Positions 47,501 through 57,986 of a stretch of DNA of 64,000 nt are shown piece after piece. Made by a program: the position numbers and the translations under genes. Where the stretch lies: positions 62,001-126,000 of the forward strand of contig NW_024883086.1 of assembly GCF_019059575.1 (NCBI RefSeq), in the 5' to 3' direction. The DNA is from Amphibalanus amphitrite (lineage: Eukaryota > Arthropoda > Thecostraca > Balanomorpha > Balanidae). The notes beneath the pieces are model-generated. The model was not told the origin of the DNA, searched no databases, and saw only the letters and a program-made list of their open reading frames with translations. Every line of letters starts with the position of its first letter. The first letter of the stretch is position 1.

Positions 47501-50201
47501 TATGGATTAGGCATATCCTTCAGCATGTATATCCCTGGGTATAATTATGAGTCATGCATAACCATCGATGACTAAACGCCGCCGCTGGACCGCAAAGGAC
47601 TCCTATATGGTTTCCGGGATGCTTCACCTGTGATGGTTTGATGGTGGTTGGTCCGCCATCCAGGTCCAACCTTAAAAAGAACCGTACCTTTTTCTTCGCG
47701 GCACTTGATAGCAAATATAAGGGTCCGATTGTTGAGAAATGCATATCCGAGAAAACGGAACGATTCTTGCGACGGTCATTATGCGATGAACTGAAATGCG
47801 TTAGCAACATTTTGCATCTAATAACCGTTTACTGCAGCTGAACTTCACCCAGTGCTACCAAATCATTTCTACGGCATTTATAAGATTGGGCTATGTGCGA
47901 CGAAAGCTTCAGCCATCAGTCCAGTCCTGTCGGCTAAAGGAAGATATGGATAGATGTGTTGTCGCTACTGTTTTCACAAACACAGCGATAGCGTGTCAGG
48001 ATAAGGCTTTGCATAATCACCAAAATTGACTTACTCCGTCACAGATCGCGCCCATCGCATAAAACACGTAAAGGAAAAGTGCTGCAACACCGGTTTGGAT
48101 TTTTGCCCACTGCGAAGACATCACGCTCCTTTCGCTGGGTTCGTGCATTCGAATGCTACTAGATCACTCTGGAATTTTGCTAAGATGCGATCTTTTAACG
48201 CTAGCCGTTCTTCGTCCAATCCTGGCGATTTTCCGTAGAAAAGTCAGGAAGTGGCTGGTTGATAAATCGGTATCCTTAGGGTGGCTGGAGTGATCAGGTA
48301 GATTTAGATGCTAATTAATTAATCGCCACACAGCGGGATAACCATGACAAGCTTAATTCTTGGGACGGAGAGATATCATGGTGCGATTTCCGGTCATTTT
48401 TCATATTTGATACAGCGACAAAGCCTTACCAGCTGAAATGAATTTATGCGTGACATTCAGGTTTAATCTGTCATATAGCATTGTGTCACATGACATGCCA
48501 GCAATTATTCGCCGCCTGTCATCTATCAAGCGGAAAAGCACTTTAGCACTAAGTCAGTGACCAGTTATTGCGATATTTTCCAATACTTTTTTCACAAGAT
48601 GAGCCAAGTCGTGAACGAATAGGTGGTTTTGTGAACCCTTCCACACATGAATAAGCGAAAACGTGGCCTGACAAAGGTTCAGCGAGCATGCATGACACCC
48701 ACGTGACAGCATCACCATTTCTGTCATGTGAATAGTTCTATGCATTTCCCTGGCTACCATTTGTTTGAGGCATGAAATTAGCTTAACATGTTTGAGTACT
48801 TGCTTACTCTTAGCCTAAGATTACTGTTTGACTTCGAACTCAGATTCAAACCTTCCGTCAAACTGAGTACAGTTTGTAATTGTATGGTTATTGGCTATGG
48901 GGTAGCCCCCGTAGTCCGTACTGTAACATCAAAGTATCCACTGAGTACCCACGTTGCGTTTTCCGCTTGGTTGCATGTCCCCGTTGACCCAGCTTCTGCC
49001 GAGCCGGGCTAGCACGGACCATGTTCCACTTTTTACCTCACCAGTGACCAGACTACACCTGTTTCAAGGACAACAACCTGTCGTGGGGGACTCCTCACCA
49101 CTCCTCACCACTCACCAACACCACTGAGACGCACCACATATCACCAGAGCACCAAAAGCACCACCGCACCACTCTGTGCACCTGTCGCTCGCTGCGACCG
49201 CCCTCACCAGGCTGGACCTGTGCACAACACTGGTGCTGGGGCCATCGCCGCCACGGCCGCGGCCGAGCCAGTCGCGACAGGTAATCACCAATTAGTGATC
49301 GCTCTCTCACGTGTTTTATATGACGTCATCACCTTGCATATCACCAATGTTGGTACAGAAACATGGCATACACACATGTAGCTAGTCAGGTTTTAAATAC
49401 GTCTAAAGGAAAACGATCGCTAACATAAGACGCCGCCAAATCGCGGAAGACTCCGGTGAGTGTACCAGTGCCTGGGGCGACTCCGCAGGCCGGCCGAGTC
49501 AGTACCTGGACGCTGGTATTCTCTGCACGGAGCTTACTGGACAGAGGGGCCATAAACTGCATCGGACGAACATAGCAGGTAGCGGAATCCACCCGCGGGA
49601 CATGTAGATTGTAGAGTCTCTCTTCTGTGTAGTTTGTCTCAAGAGGCTTAGCGTAGAGTCTGCGGGCAGTGGATGCTGATTGCTGGATACCTCGCGCGGC
49701 GAATGACTTCGGAGTCAGGTCACAAGACAAACAAGTGGGAAAGAACAAACAAGAGGATGGCTGGCGATTGTCCCCCGCTCGCCAGACGCGGGATTAGACG
49801 CCCCTGACGCGGACGCGGCTACTATGGCGAGGTATTCGGAAAATGCGGCTCAAGGATGACCTTGACGAGATTTGGTTGTCTCGGTCGGCCCAAGAGGGTG
49901 TGTTTGAGAGGATAAATGTGGCGTCTGAGCAGACGGGAAGGCAGTGGCGGCATTGGAAGAGACGCCTTCAAGGGTTACCGATAGACGTGACCTTGAATGG
50001 TGGAGGTCGGGTTACGTGGGGCATGGAACATTGAACGTCAAATAACAGTGAGCGGAGACTACTGTTTGCAATTTGTAGAATGGAACCGTTTAAGGACACG
50101 GACGTTCCGCGTTCCGTCTGTTGTTGCATTTTATTGTTTTAGGTAGTAAATCATCTAAATAGGACTTTCAACAAGTAAATTAGGGCATGGAATTAGCTTA
50201 A
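44504..50201. other. Unassigned stretch containing a degenerate GAGGCAGGC array
   Basis: At 45,575-46,015 degenerate units of GTCCATGAGGCAGGC (about 26-60 bp apart) form an old tandem array related to 40,855-41,130. A direct repeat TAGAGTGGCCA(C/T)(T/C)TTT(G/A)CATT occurs at 46,593 and 46,668. A 120-codon minus-strand frame at 49,386-49,748 has protein-like parts (SASTARRLYAKPLETNYTEE), but I see no domain or splice support. No confident gene. Confidence 0.35.
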
Positions 50202-51382
50202 CCCGCGCCCGGCTGGGGGTCCTGGATTTCCACGCCCTGCTGGGGGGGGGGGTGTTTGAACACCCCCCCCTTGTAACTCGGCTCCTGGGCCACGTAGCGA
50301 TACGCGGAAGGCGGCGTTCGAAAGAGCGTAAAAAATAATGACGAAATCACTTCGGTCAATTTTTTGGTCAGGTCAAAGGTCAGGTCACCAGAGGTCATTG
50401 AAGGCAAAATTTCGCCGATTTCCAGGTCGAATGTCGACAATTTCCAAGAAGCCAACGCATAACTCGGGAACCAATAGAGCTACAGCGCCGCGGAAAAGCG
50501 CATTCGATAGCCCTATTAACGCCCTTTCTGAGTTATTCCTCAGATTTGACCTAACGTCAACGGTTTTGCCTGCAGGGGGCAAAAACTGCAAAAATAGCCG
50601 ATTTTTTCGAAAACAGTTTTTCTGCAATAACTTTTGACCCAAGCCTTGTACGAGCTTACTTTTACCGGCATCGTGTTCCTCTCGTCAAGACGCATCGAAT
50701 GAACTATAATTTGAACTTGAAAGGTCAACTTGAAAATTTGACCTCAGGTCAAGGTCATGACCTGACCGGAAAGGGTCATGTTGCATATCAGTCGATCCGT
50801 ATCGTCGAGCTGAACACATCTAAGGCGTTTTCATCGCTCTAGTATGCCTCTATCAAAAGTTATTTGCGAAAAACTGTTAGATACCATTCGTGACCTAAGA
50901 TGACCTCAGGGCATAAACAAGGGTTACGGACACCATTTTCAAGTTCAGTGTGTCTAAAACACTTGTAATTCGGTGTTTGGGAGTGTTTATAATGTCTTTC
51001 ATCCAAAAGAGGCGCATTTCAATTTTCTCCCATTGACTTATAATGGGGAGGTCGCAAAATTGACTTGACCTTAGGTCATCGATATCAAAATTCTGAGATA
51101 TACATTTTGTACATGCTATTGCTCTTAGCAATCGCTGAAAGTTTCAAAGCGATCGGTCACTCGGTGTAGCTATGACAGACTTTGAAAGTTTTTATGAGGT
51201 GAGGTCACTTCAAGTGACCTGTTGACCTGACCTTGAATGACCTTGGTCTGAAATTTTCACAACATGTGTAGAATTGATGTATGATAAGGTGTACCAAAAA
51301 GGAGCGCCGCCGTTTTTGAGATATTCGCGAAAAACCACAAGGGGGGGGGTGTTCAAACACCCCCCAGCAGGGCGCGGGAAAA
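50202..51382. mobile_element. piggyBac-like element, copy P3
   Basis: The left end follows TTAA (50198-50201) and starts CCCGCGCCCGGCTGGGGG. The right end is the inverse, CCCCCAGCAGGGCGCGGG, but the right TTAA is lost (AAAAAA follows). The left terminus is partly duplicated (CACGCCCTGCTGGGGG about 30 bp further in). Inner hairpins read G-run-TGTTTGAACA-C-run at 50,243-50,271 and G-run-TGTTCAAACA-C-run at 51,342-51,365. The interior is very rich in AGGTCA/TGACCT, with GGTCAGGTCAAAGGTCAGGT near 50,367. No transposase. Confidence 0.82.
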
Positions 51383-52119
51383 AACAATGCGCCCATTATT
51401 CTAAAAATGATTCTGACTCAACAATGCAGGAGTATGCAAGCGCCCATGAACCACCGAACCTTATGAATGCACTTTACTCGTGACGTCTTCTGATGTCTCC
51501 AAGTAACGAGGATCTTGTTCATGAAGGTGAGGCTATTTCATCAGAGGAAAATGATAACAGGCCAGACAACACTCGGCAGCACAGGGAAACCGTTGATACC
51601 GGTTTTTACACACCTCACGCAAAATAATTCCACACCCGTGTGGCTAACGGGACGACGTGCGCTAACACCGTGGGAAAATTGAGGAGTTGGAACAGTTACT
51701 TCGCTTGCAATGAATGGGCCGATTTGAAATTAAAGATGCCTGCAGATCTGGTATTACGGATTCACGGACCATACAACAGGACTAAGTTTTCAAAGCAATA
51801 TTGTATTACCTTACCGCTGGCTTTCCCTCTAACATTTTGTGAGGTGTTACCAGTGACAAATGACCATGTCATTACATTTCCTTCATCCGGATTTGGACAA
51901 AAAAAAAGAACCAGTAATCCCGATCCATGCAAAATTGTGTTTAATTAATGACGATAAAGCGGAGACCAACATACAGCGTCTGCTGAAAAGCTAGTGAACA
52001 TAACATGGCCTATAGGTTCACGGCATACCAGCTACATCGTTGTTAGTTTGGAAACGATTCGTGGCCATGCCATTGGCAGGGATCTAAGACCGTCGTAGTG
52101 ATTTTTGAATTTTTGATTC
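51383..52119. other. Unassigned DNA between the P3 element and the LINE
   Basis: A 102-codon open stretch at 51,640-51,948 has no recognisable domain. The LINE 5' end probably lies at the right edge of this region but cannot be fixed from sequence alone. Confidence 0.35.
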
Positions 52120-52329
52120 CAGCTTTGGTCTCTGCATTCCTGCTCACTCACTGCTAAAATTGCTAACACTCACAATAACATGGCTAAGTTATCACCTGGC
52201 CACCGGTGCGGACGGACGTGTTTTGGTGCGCTCTGCGAGCCAGTGACCGTTATACGCGCACCGAGTGATCAGACAGTGAACTCACTGACGACAGTGATAC
52301 GGTAACGTGTCTGTGACATCTCAGGCACC

Positions 52330-53154
52330 ATGCCAGCCAAGCTTAAGGCTGAAGACTTGAAACAGGCACTGATTGAGTGTTTCAAAGATCCCGGAGTGAC
52401 CGAGGTGCTCAGGGATGAGGTTCTCCTGCCCATCGTCCGACAAGCCGTGACTGAAGCCGTTGCAGATAAAGACCGAGAGATTAACGAACTCAAGGAAGAA
52501 ATCGCAAAGCAACGGCAAGAAATAAATGACCTGGAGCAATACTCGAGGAAGAACTGTCTCTCCATCACGGGCTTACCTGAGAAACAAGATGAGACGGTGA
52601 GCCGGACGATCGTCGCTCTGGCGGGGGCGGTCGGAGTTGAGCTCCTCCCCACAGACATCGACGTGGCACACAGACTGGGCAACAAGAACCGCAGTGGCAC
52701 CAGACCGGTGATCGTGAAATTCACGCGGTTCGAAAAACGGCAGGAGCTGTATGCCGCTCGCAAGCGCATCCGAAGCGCTGAGCTCGGCCGCGGCTCCCTC
52801 ATCACGGCCACAGAGGCGGAGAACGTATTCATAGCGGACAGCCTGACCAAACACAACCAGAGTATCATGTTTGCGGCCAGGCAACTGAAGAGAAAAGGCA
52901 AGCTCTTTGCAACATGGTCCGACACAGGGAAGTTGAAGGTCCGCGTCACATCTGAGGCGCCGACGAAGATCATCAAGTCCCTCGCCGATCTTCAAAAACT
53001 GGTCGGAGATGACCCAGCGCTCGAGCCCGCACCCGAGACAGCCGAGCCTGGACGCGCCTCTGCCAACCGCCCAGACCTGTCAGCCGCTGGCGAGGAGGGT
53101 GACGGATTTCGGCCGGTCCCGGGCCGCGGCGGGAGCGGACGCAAGCAGAAGTAA
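52330..53154 (+). CDS. LINE ORF1 protein: coiled coil plus L1-ORF1p-like RNA-binding fold
   Basis: 274 residues. An N-terminal acidic helix is followed by a coiled coil at about 44-75 (DKDREINELKEEIAKQRQEI), which probably drives oligomerisation. Next is an RRM-like domain at about 75-150 with the conserved pieces YSRKNCLSITGLPE, DIDVAHRLG and RPVIVKFTRFEKRQELYAAR. A C-terminal part at about 155-215 contains KLFATWSDTGKLKVRV, the counterpart of the L1 ORF1p C-terminal domain. The tail is Pro/Gly-rich and basic (GRGGSGRKQK). In this family ORF1p coats the element RNA as a chaperone in the retrotransposition particle. The start ATG (CACCATGCC) has a good context and no upstream in-frame ATG of note. 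ORF2 begins 843 nt downstream, so ORF2 must be translated separately. Confidence 0.9.
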   Translation: MPAKLKAEDLKQALIECFKDPGVTEVLRDEVLLPIVRQAVTEAVADKDREINELKEEIAKQRQEINDLEQYSRKNCLSITGLPEKQDETVSRTIVALAGAVGVELLPTDIDVAHRLGNKNRSGTRPVIVKFTRFEKRQELYAARKRIRSAELGRGSLITATEAENVFIADSLTKHNQSIMFAARQLKRKGKLFATWSDTGKLKVRVTSEAPTKIIKSLADLQKLVGDDPALEPAPETAEPGRASANRPDLSAAGEEGDGFRPVPGRGGSGRKQK

Positions 53155-53997
53155 AGGGCGGCGCACGGCGGTCCACAGCGTCCCCGCCGGCTCGATCACC
53201 TGCCCGACCCGGTGCGCTCCCCGATGTGCGCCCCTGCACGTGCGGCGGCTGCCGGCCAGCGTGCCGATGGCCTGACCTGGCCGTGAAGGTTCTCTCCGCG
53301 CTACCAAGGTAAACCTTCAACTCGATCTGGCCGCTAACGAGTGTATGCTGCCACTTACAAAGTTTGGCTGTGTTAATGGCGCAGTTTAGACGTTCACTGG
53401 CGCACTGATGGACACAGAATAGTCAATAGACGGGCCTTGGACGGGCCGACACTTGCTGGACACAGAGAGCGGGCCGAGTGTGCGATGGTTCGTGCCTGTG
53501 CCGGTCGTTTCAGTTTGTTGTGTCCAGTTGTGTCTCTGAGGCTGTGAACGGCTGTCGGGGCCTTGGGCTGCCATGGCTGTCAGGGTAAGTAGTTAGTATA
53601 GGTTAGTATCATGCCAGTGGTTGGAAGGTCAGGGGAAAGAGTTGCGTGCGTTTGGGAGGGCTGAATTGTCTGGGATTAGGGGGCTGTGGGCTGGGTTTGG
53701 AAGGGTGGGAAGTGAACATATGGAGCTGGTGGGGATGACAGTGGGTTCGTTCATGTTGGGTTCATGTTGGTCTGTCATGGACATATGGACTTCGGCCATT
53801 GATTGAGAAGTATTGCGCTTACTTACGAGCCATTTAGCAATGCTTAGTTTGATTTATCTTGTATTAATTACATGTACATTATTTTGTTACCTAGTTATTG
53901 ATAATAGTTTACCTGTAATGTGTTTGTATTTTCTCATTTGCATATTTGCATTCAACAATGATTTGATGACAATGATTTTATTTAATTATCCACTTAG
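53155..53997 (+). other. LINE inter-ORF region
   Basis: Unusually long for a LINE. The first half is GC-rich (C/G-rich to about 53,300), then G-rich, then abruptly AT-rich from about 53,810 into ORF2. It may carry the signal for ORF2 translation or an internal promoter, but no such element can be identified by eye. A splice event removing it is also conceivable. Confidence 0.5.
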
Positions 53998-56900
53998 TTG
54001 CTTTTTATCAGTATGTCATATGTTTGTTTTCTGCTACACCGATTATATATGTGTTGTTATATTGTCAGCCGATTATTTACCATGTTAGGTATGTTGCCAG
54101 CCTTCAGCTATTATCCAACACTCAACTGGTGTCTGAATGTCACAGCCTGGTTTTTGATTAATATCATTGCTATAGTGCAGCAGATAAACCTGTATTTACT
54201 ACCCTGCTCCTCCCTTGAGCCAGTTTCTATATCTGATTTAATTGGGAAACCTACCCTCCGTGGAGCACTCAATCACTGTACATCACATCACAGTCACTCC
54301 CTACAATGCTACACACTCACAATTCAGCAACACCAAACAACACACAAACACCAAACCACACACAAAGACATAATACACAACTGCAGCATATCACAGTGGA
54401 AAAAATTAGGTAGAATTACACTCATTACTGCTTTGACTCTCCTTCTAATTGCAGGGATAGAACCAAACCCAGGGCCAGTACTGCACGATGACAAAATCAA
54501 AATCTGTCATGTCAATATCAACAGTATAACGGCACCTGGAAAACTAGATGAACTCACTTTCTTCACGAGCTTGAACAATATTGATGTGCTTATGCTGACA
54601 GAAACAAAACTCAGTGACACAGTGCATCCCAGCCTTTATGAAATACCACACTTCCAAGCACCATTGTTAAATAACAGAACTAGACATGGGGGAGGAACAG
54701 CTACATACATTCGACAAAATATTTCAGCCACCAGAATCCCTGAGCTTGAGCTAGATGGAGAAGAATGGGTCTGGACAATGGTAAAGAGCAATGGACATAA
54801 AATACTGACATGCTGCCTCTATCTGCCTCCAAACCTCTCCTCTGAACGTCTTAAAGATTTCACGGACAGACTAGCTGATAGCATAATCTCTGCACAGCTC
54901 TTTTCACCATCATCAATAATACTACTTGGTGACTTTAACTCTGGAAACATATACCTAAATCAGGTGCTTACAGCAAACAGTGGCATAACTCTCTTTGACA
55001 TAAGACTTGCAGAAACATTTGACACACTTGGATTGACACAATTAATCAACCAACCTACCAGAGTAACAGCTCAAGTGGCCAATCTAAGAGACTTGATAGT
55101 AACCAATGACACACAGCTTATATCAGATTTCGGCATACTTCCACCATTCTCAACCCTTGATCATTACCCAGTTTTTGCCACTTTGAACATTCCAGCCCCC
55201 CAAAAAACATCAAAAAATGCAGTCACCATCTGGGATTATGACAAGCTAGATGCTGACAAAATGACAGAACAACTAATTAATACCAATTGGGATACATTGC
55301 TGGAAGGTGACATTAATACTGCTACTGAAAAGTTCACATCTGCAATATTAGAAGCAGCCTCTATAGCCATTCCTACTAAAACAGTGCACTTCAGCAACAA
55401 AGATAAACCATGGATGACCAACCATTTAAAAAATAGCATGAGGAAAAGGGACAGACTTTTTAGACTTGCACAAAAACGACAGACAACCTTGGACTGGGAC
55501 CTATGGAGACAGCAGAGGAATTATGTAACCTTTATAAACAAACAACAACGGAAACTTTACATCCAAACAACAGCCGACAAACTATTGAACCTGAAGCACA
55601 ATCCATTTAAGTACCACAAGACATTGAAGACTCTGACAGGAAACAGACACAGAGCAAGGATTCCACCTCTGGACAATACTGACGGAAACACAGTAACTGA
55701 CGAGCAACAAAAAGCTGACCTTTTGAATAACTTCTTTGCCTCTCAAACACAACTTGACAACACCCCAATGTTACAAGGCCCAGAACCGAACACAAATCCA
55801 ACATTGGTACCAACGTTAAGTAATATTATTGTGGAAAAAGAAGAAGTCCTTAAACTCCTCAATACATTAGATATGCATAAATCCACTGGTCCTGACAAAC
55901 TGCCTGCCAGAATACTAAAGCTGTCTGCTATCTTAATATACGAACCTCTCACCAAGTTGCTAAACAAATCTCTAGAAACTGCAACATTTCCCCGCTCATG
56001 GAAAATTGCAAATATCACTCCCATCTTCAAAAACAAAGGTTCTGCATCAAATCCGATCAACTATCGCCCCATCAGCCTCCTTTCATCCCTATCAAAAATA
56101 ATGGAACGAATCATTTTCAACAGGATATATGAACATATTACGACCAATCGACTTCTCTCTGACAAGCAGAGTGGATACCGACCTCACCACAGCACTCAAC
56201 TCCAACTAGCCCACATTACACACAACATGTACAAATCACTTGACCAGGGACAACACTTTATGACAGTATACCTTGACATCAGTAAATATTTTGACAAAAT
56301 ATGGCACGCTGGACTTCTTTATAAATGCAAAACGGACTTCCACATTACTGACAAAGTGCACGACTGGCTCAAATCATATCTTACTGACAGACAACATATG
56401 GTAAAAATAGGAAATTCAGCATCGACCCTACAGACAATAAATACCGGATGTCCACAAGGCTCAATTCTTGGACCTTTACTAGCAATCCTATACCTTAACG
56501 GACTAGCCGACAAAACAGAAAATACCGCTTTGCTTTACGCTGACGATATTTCACTTTTTTCACCATATACCTCACACAACAAACTCAATGTGCAAAATTC
56601 CATGCAACGCGACCTCAACCTTATTGAAGAGTATGGAAGACAGTGGGCCATCACATTCAGCCCTGCAAAAACTGTCTGTCAAACCTTCAGCAACAACCCT
56701 TCCCGTCCCTTGTTAACCCTGACTTTTGCTGGACAGACAATACCAATGACTGACTCACACAAACATTTGGGACTGACTTTTTCAAGTGACCTTAGATTCC
56801 ACAAACACGTTAATGAAATAATACGAAAAGTAAACACAGCACTAAGCCCACTCTATGCAATTGCCCCCTTTTTGCCACGCCCTGTTATAGAGAAGATATA

Positions 56901-57732
56901 CTTGACGCATGTACGACCACACTTCGACTATTGTGACGCCATTTTTGACGGACATCTGACGGCTTATGACGAACGAAGACTTGAGACATTACAAAACCGT
57001 GCCGCAAGGCTTATTACAGGAGCATACTTTAGCACTTCCAACGACAAACTTAGACTAGAACTTGGCTGGGACCGACTAACAACGAGACGAGAAATTCACC
57101 GATTGACGCTACTTTGGCACCTCTACAAATGTATCTCTGTCCCAGAGTACATAAAAACAGAACTTCCCAATCACCGACACGCTGACACCACCAGAACATT
57201 AAGAAACTCGACCTCACTTACCTTACCTCAAAACAAAACCACACAGTTTCAAAAGTCATTCTTACCCAACACCGCTAGGAAATGGAACAAGCTACCAGCA
57301 CACATAAGGTCTCAGGAAACCCAACACACATTCAAGAGAGAGCTCACGGAAGCACTTGGGGCAAAGAGGCCACCACAATTTAATACAATGGGCAGTAAAC
57401 GTGGGAACACATTACACACACAACTCAGATTAGGGAACTCGGGGCTAAACGCACACTTATTTAAAATACAAAAACATCCTCATCCACACTGCCGGTGCGG
57501 TCACAAAACAGAAACTACTATGCACTTCACAATACACTGCCCACTATACACGACAATCAGACAAAACCTTTTCCAAAGCATATCAACTGTACTTGGTAGG
57601 AACTTCAATCACCTCACATCTACTGAACAACACGATACACTCATATACGGCACTAACACTAACACATTGAACTGCTCCCGGAGGGTAGCGTTCCTTTTCC
57701 AAAAATACCTATTGGACACGAAACGGTTCTAA
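53998..57732 (+). CDS. LINE ORF2 polyprotein: hydrophobic/2A-like leader, APE endonuclease, reverse transcriptase
   Basis: 1,244 residues from the first ATG; an ATG at residue 29 or 32 is also possible. The N-terminal 65 residues are hydrophobic. A second hydrophobic stretch (ITLITALTLLLIA) leads into GIEPNPGP at 153-160, a 2A-like motif. The APE-type endonuclease at about 167-400 has VNINSI, TETKL (201-205), LLGDFN (309-314) and the TLDHYPVF motif at 387. Reverse transcriptase at about 610-870 has NYRPISLLSSLSKIMERI, YLDISKYFDKIWH (catalytic Asp760), GCPQGSILGPLL (817-828) and YADD (847-850). The C-terminal region has HVRPHFDYCD and a CRCGH...HFTIHCPLY cysteine-histidine cluster near 1,165-1,185. 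Two departures from common LINE consensus are SKYFD for SKAFD and LNGL for INDL. All catalytic residues I can check are present. Confidence 0.95.
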   Translation: MLFISMSYVCFLLHRLYMCCYIVSRLFTMLGMLPAFSYYPTLNWCLNVTAWFLINIIAIVQQINLYLLPCSSLEPVSISDLIGKPTLRGALNHCTSHHSHSLQCYTLTIQQHQTTHKHQTTHKDIIHNCSISQWKKLGRITLITALTLLLIAGIEPNPGPVLHDDKIKICHVNINSITAPGKLDELTFFTSLNNIDVLMLTETKLSDTVHPSLYEIPHFQAPLLNNRTRHGGGTATYIRQNISATRIPELELDGEEWVWTMVKSNGHKILTCCLYLPPNLSSERLKDFTDRLADSIISAQLFSPSSIILLGDFNSGNIYLNQVLTANSGITLFDIRLAETFDTLGLTQLINQPTRVTAQVANLRDLIVTNDTQLISDFGILPPFSTLDHYPVFATLNIPAPQKTSKNAVTIWDYDKLDADKMTEQLINTNWDTLLEGDINTATEKFTSAILEAASIAIPTKTVHFSNKDKPWMTNHLKNSMRKRDRLFRLAQKRQTTLDWDLWRQQRNYVTFINKQQRKLYIQTTADKLLNLKHNPFKYHKTLKTLTGNRHRARIPPLDNTDGNTVTDEQQKADLLNNFFASQTQLDNTPMLQGPEPNTNPTLVPTLSNIIVEKEEVLKLLNTLDMHKSTGPDKLPARILKLSAILIYEPLTKLLNKSLETATFPRSWKIANITPIFKNKGSASNPINYRPISLLSSLSKIMERIIFNRIYEHITTNRLLSDKQSGYRPHHSTQLQLAHITHNMYKSLDQGQHFMTVYLDISKYFDKIWHAGLLYKCKTDFHITDKVHDWLKSYLTDRQHMVKIGNSASTLQTINTGCPQGSILGPLLAILYLNGLADKTENTALLYADDISLFSPYTSHNKLNVQNSMQRDLNLIEEYGRQWAITFSPAKTVCQTFSNNPSRPLLTLTFAGQTIPMTDSHKHLGLTFSSDLRFHKHVNEIIRKVNTALSPLYAIAPFLPRPVIEKIYLTHVRPHFDYCDAIFDGHLTAYDERRLETLQNRAARLITGAYFSTSNDKLRLELGWDRLTTRREIHRLTLLWHLYKCISVPEYIKTELPNHRHADTTRTLRNSTSLTLPQNKTTQFQKSFLPNTARKWNKLPAHIRSQETQHTFKRELTEALGAKRPPQFNTMGSKRGNTLHTQLRLGNSGLNAHLFKIQKHPHPHCRCGHKTETTMHFTIHCPLYTTIRQNLFQSISTVLGRNFNHLTSTEQHDTLIYGTNTNTLNCSRRVAFLFQKYLLDTKRF
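54415..54477 (+). other. 2A-like ribosome-skipping motif preceded by a hydrophobic segment
   Basis: Residues 140-160 of ORF2 read ITLITALTLLLIA then GIEPNPGP. The 2A consensus is D(V/I)ExNPGP; here Gly replaces Asp at its first position while IExNPGP is intact. 2A peptides cause a skipped bond between Gly and the last Pro, so ORF2 would be split into a leader and a mature protein beginning PVLHDDKIKI. Published work on sea-urchin and other invertebrate LINEs shows such leaders can also act as signal-like sequences. Activity with Gly at that position is uncertain. Confidence 0.7.
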
Positions 57733-57962
57733 TAATTCATAAATGTACTGAACGGTTCTAATGTATTCATTTCATTTCTTGTTTACTTGTTTTATTTTTC
57801 TTGGTTGGAGCTCTGTATTACTTTCAGTCGCTGCTCGATATAATGGCCAGGACTAAGCTAACATGACCAAACCGGGTGGGGGATGGTGCCTAGTGATAGG
57901 CTGTGGGCCTTTGTGCCATCTCCCCATAACACCACTGTCGACAACTTTGTCTCTAAATAAAT

Positions 57963-57986
57963 GGTTGTTGTTGTTGTTGTTGTTGT
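57963..57986 (+). repeat. (TTG)n 3' tail of the LINE
   Basis: Eight TTG-type units end the element after CTCTAAATAAATGG. This is the expected template-primed reverse-transcription terminus for CR1/L2-like elements. Confidence 0.9.

Larger units (their letters stand above)
52120..57986 (+). mobile_element. Near-complete APE-type non-LTR retrotransposon (CR1/L2/Jockey-like LINE)
   Basis: The order is a GC-rich 5' region, ORF1 (52330-53154), an 843-bp inter-ORF region, ORF2 (53998-57732), a 230-bp 3' UTR and a (TTG)n tail at 57963-57986. Both ORFs are open along their whole length, which suggests a young, possibly mobile copy. The 5' boundary is estimated only. No target duplication was found, consistent with clades such as CR1 in which it is short or absent. 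A 3' microsatellite tail instead of poly(A) also fits CR1/L2-type elements. A 2A-like motif precedes the endonuclease (54454-54477). Confidence 0.88.
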
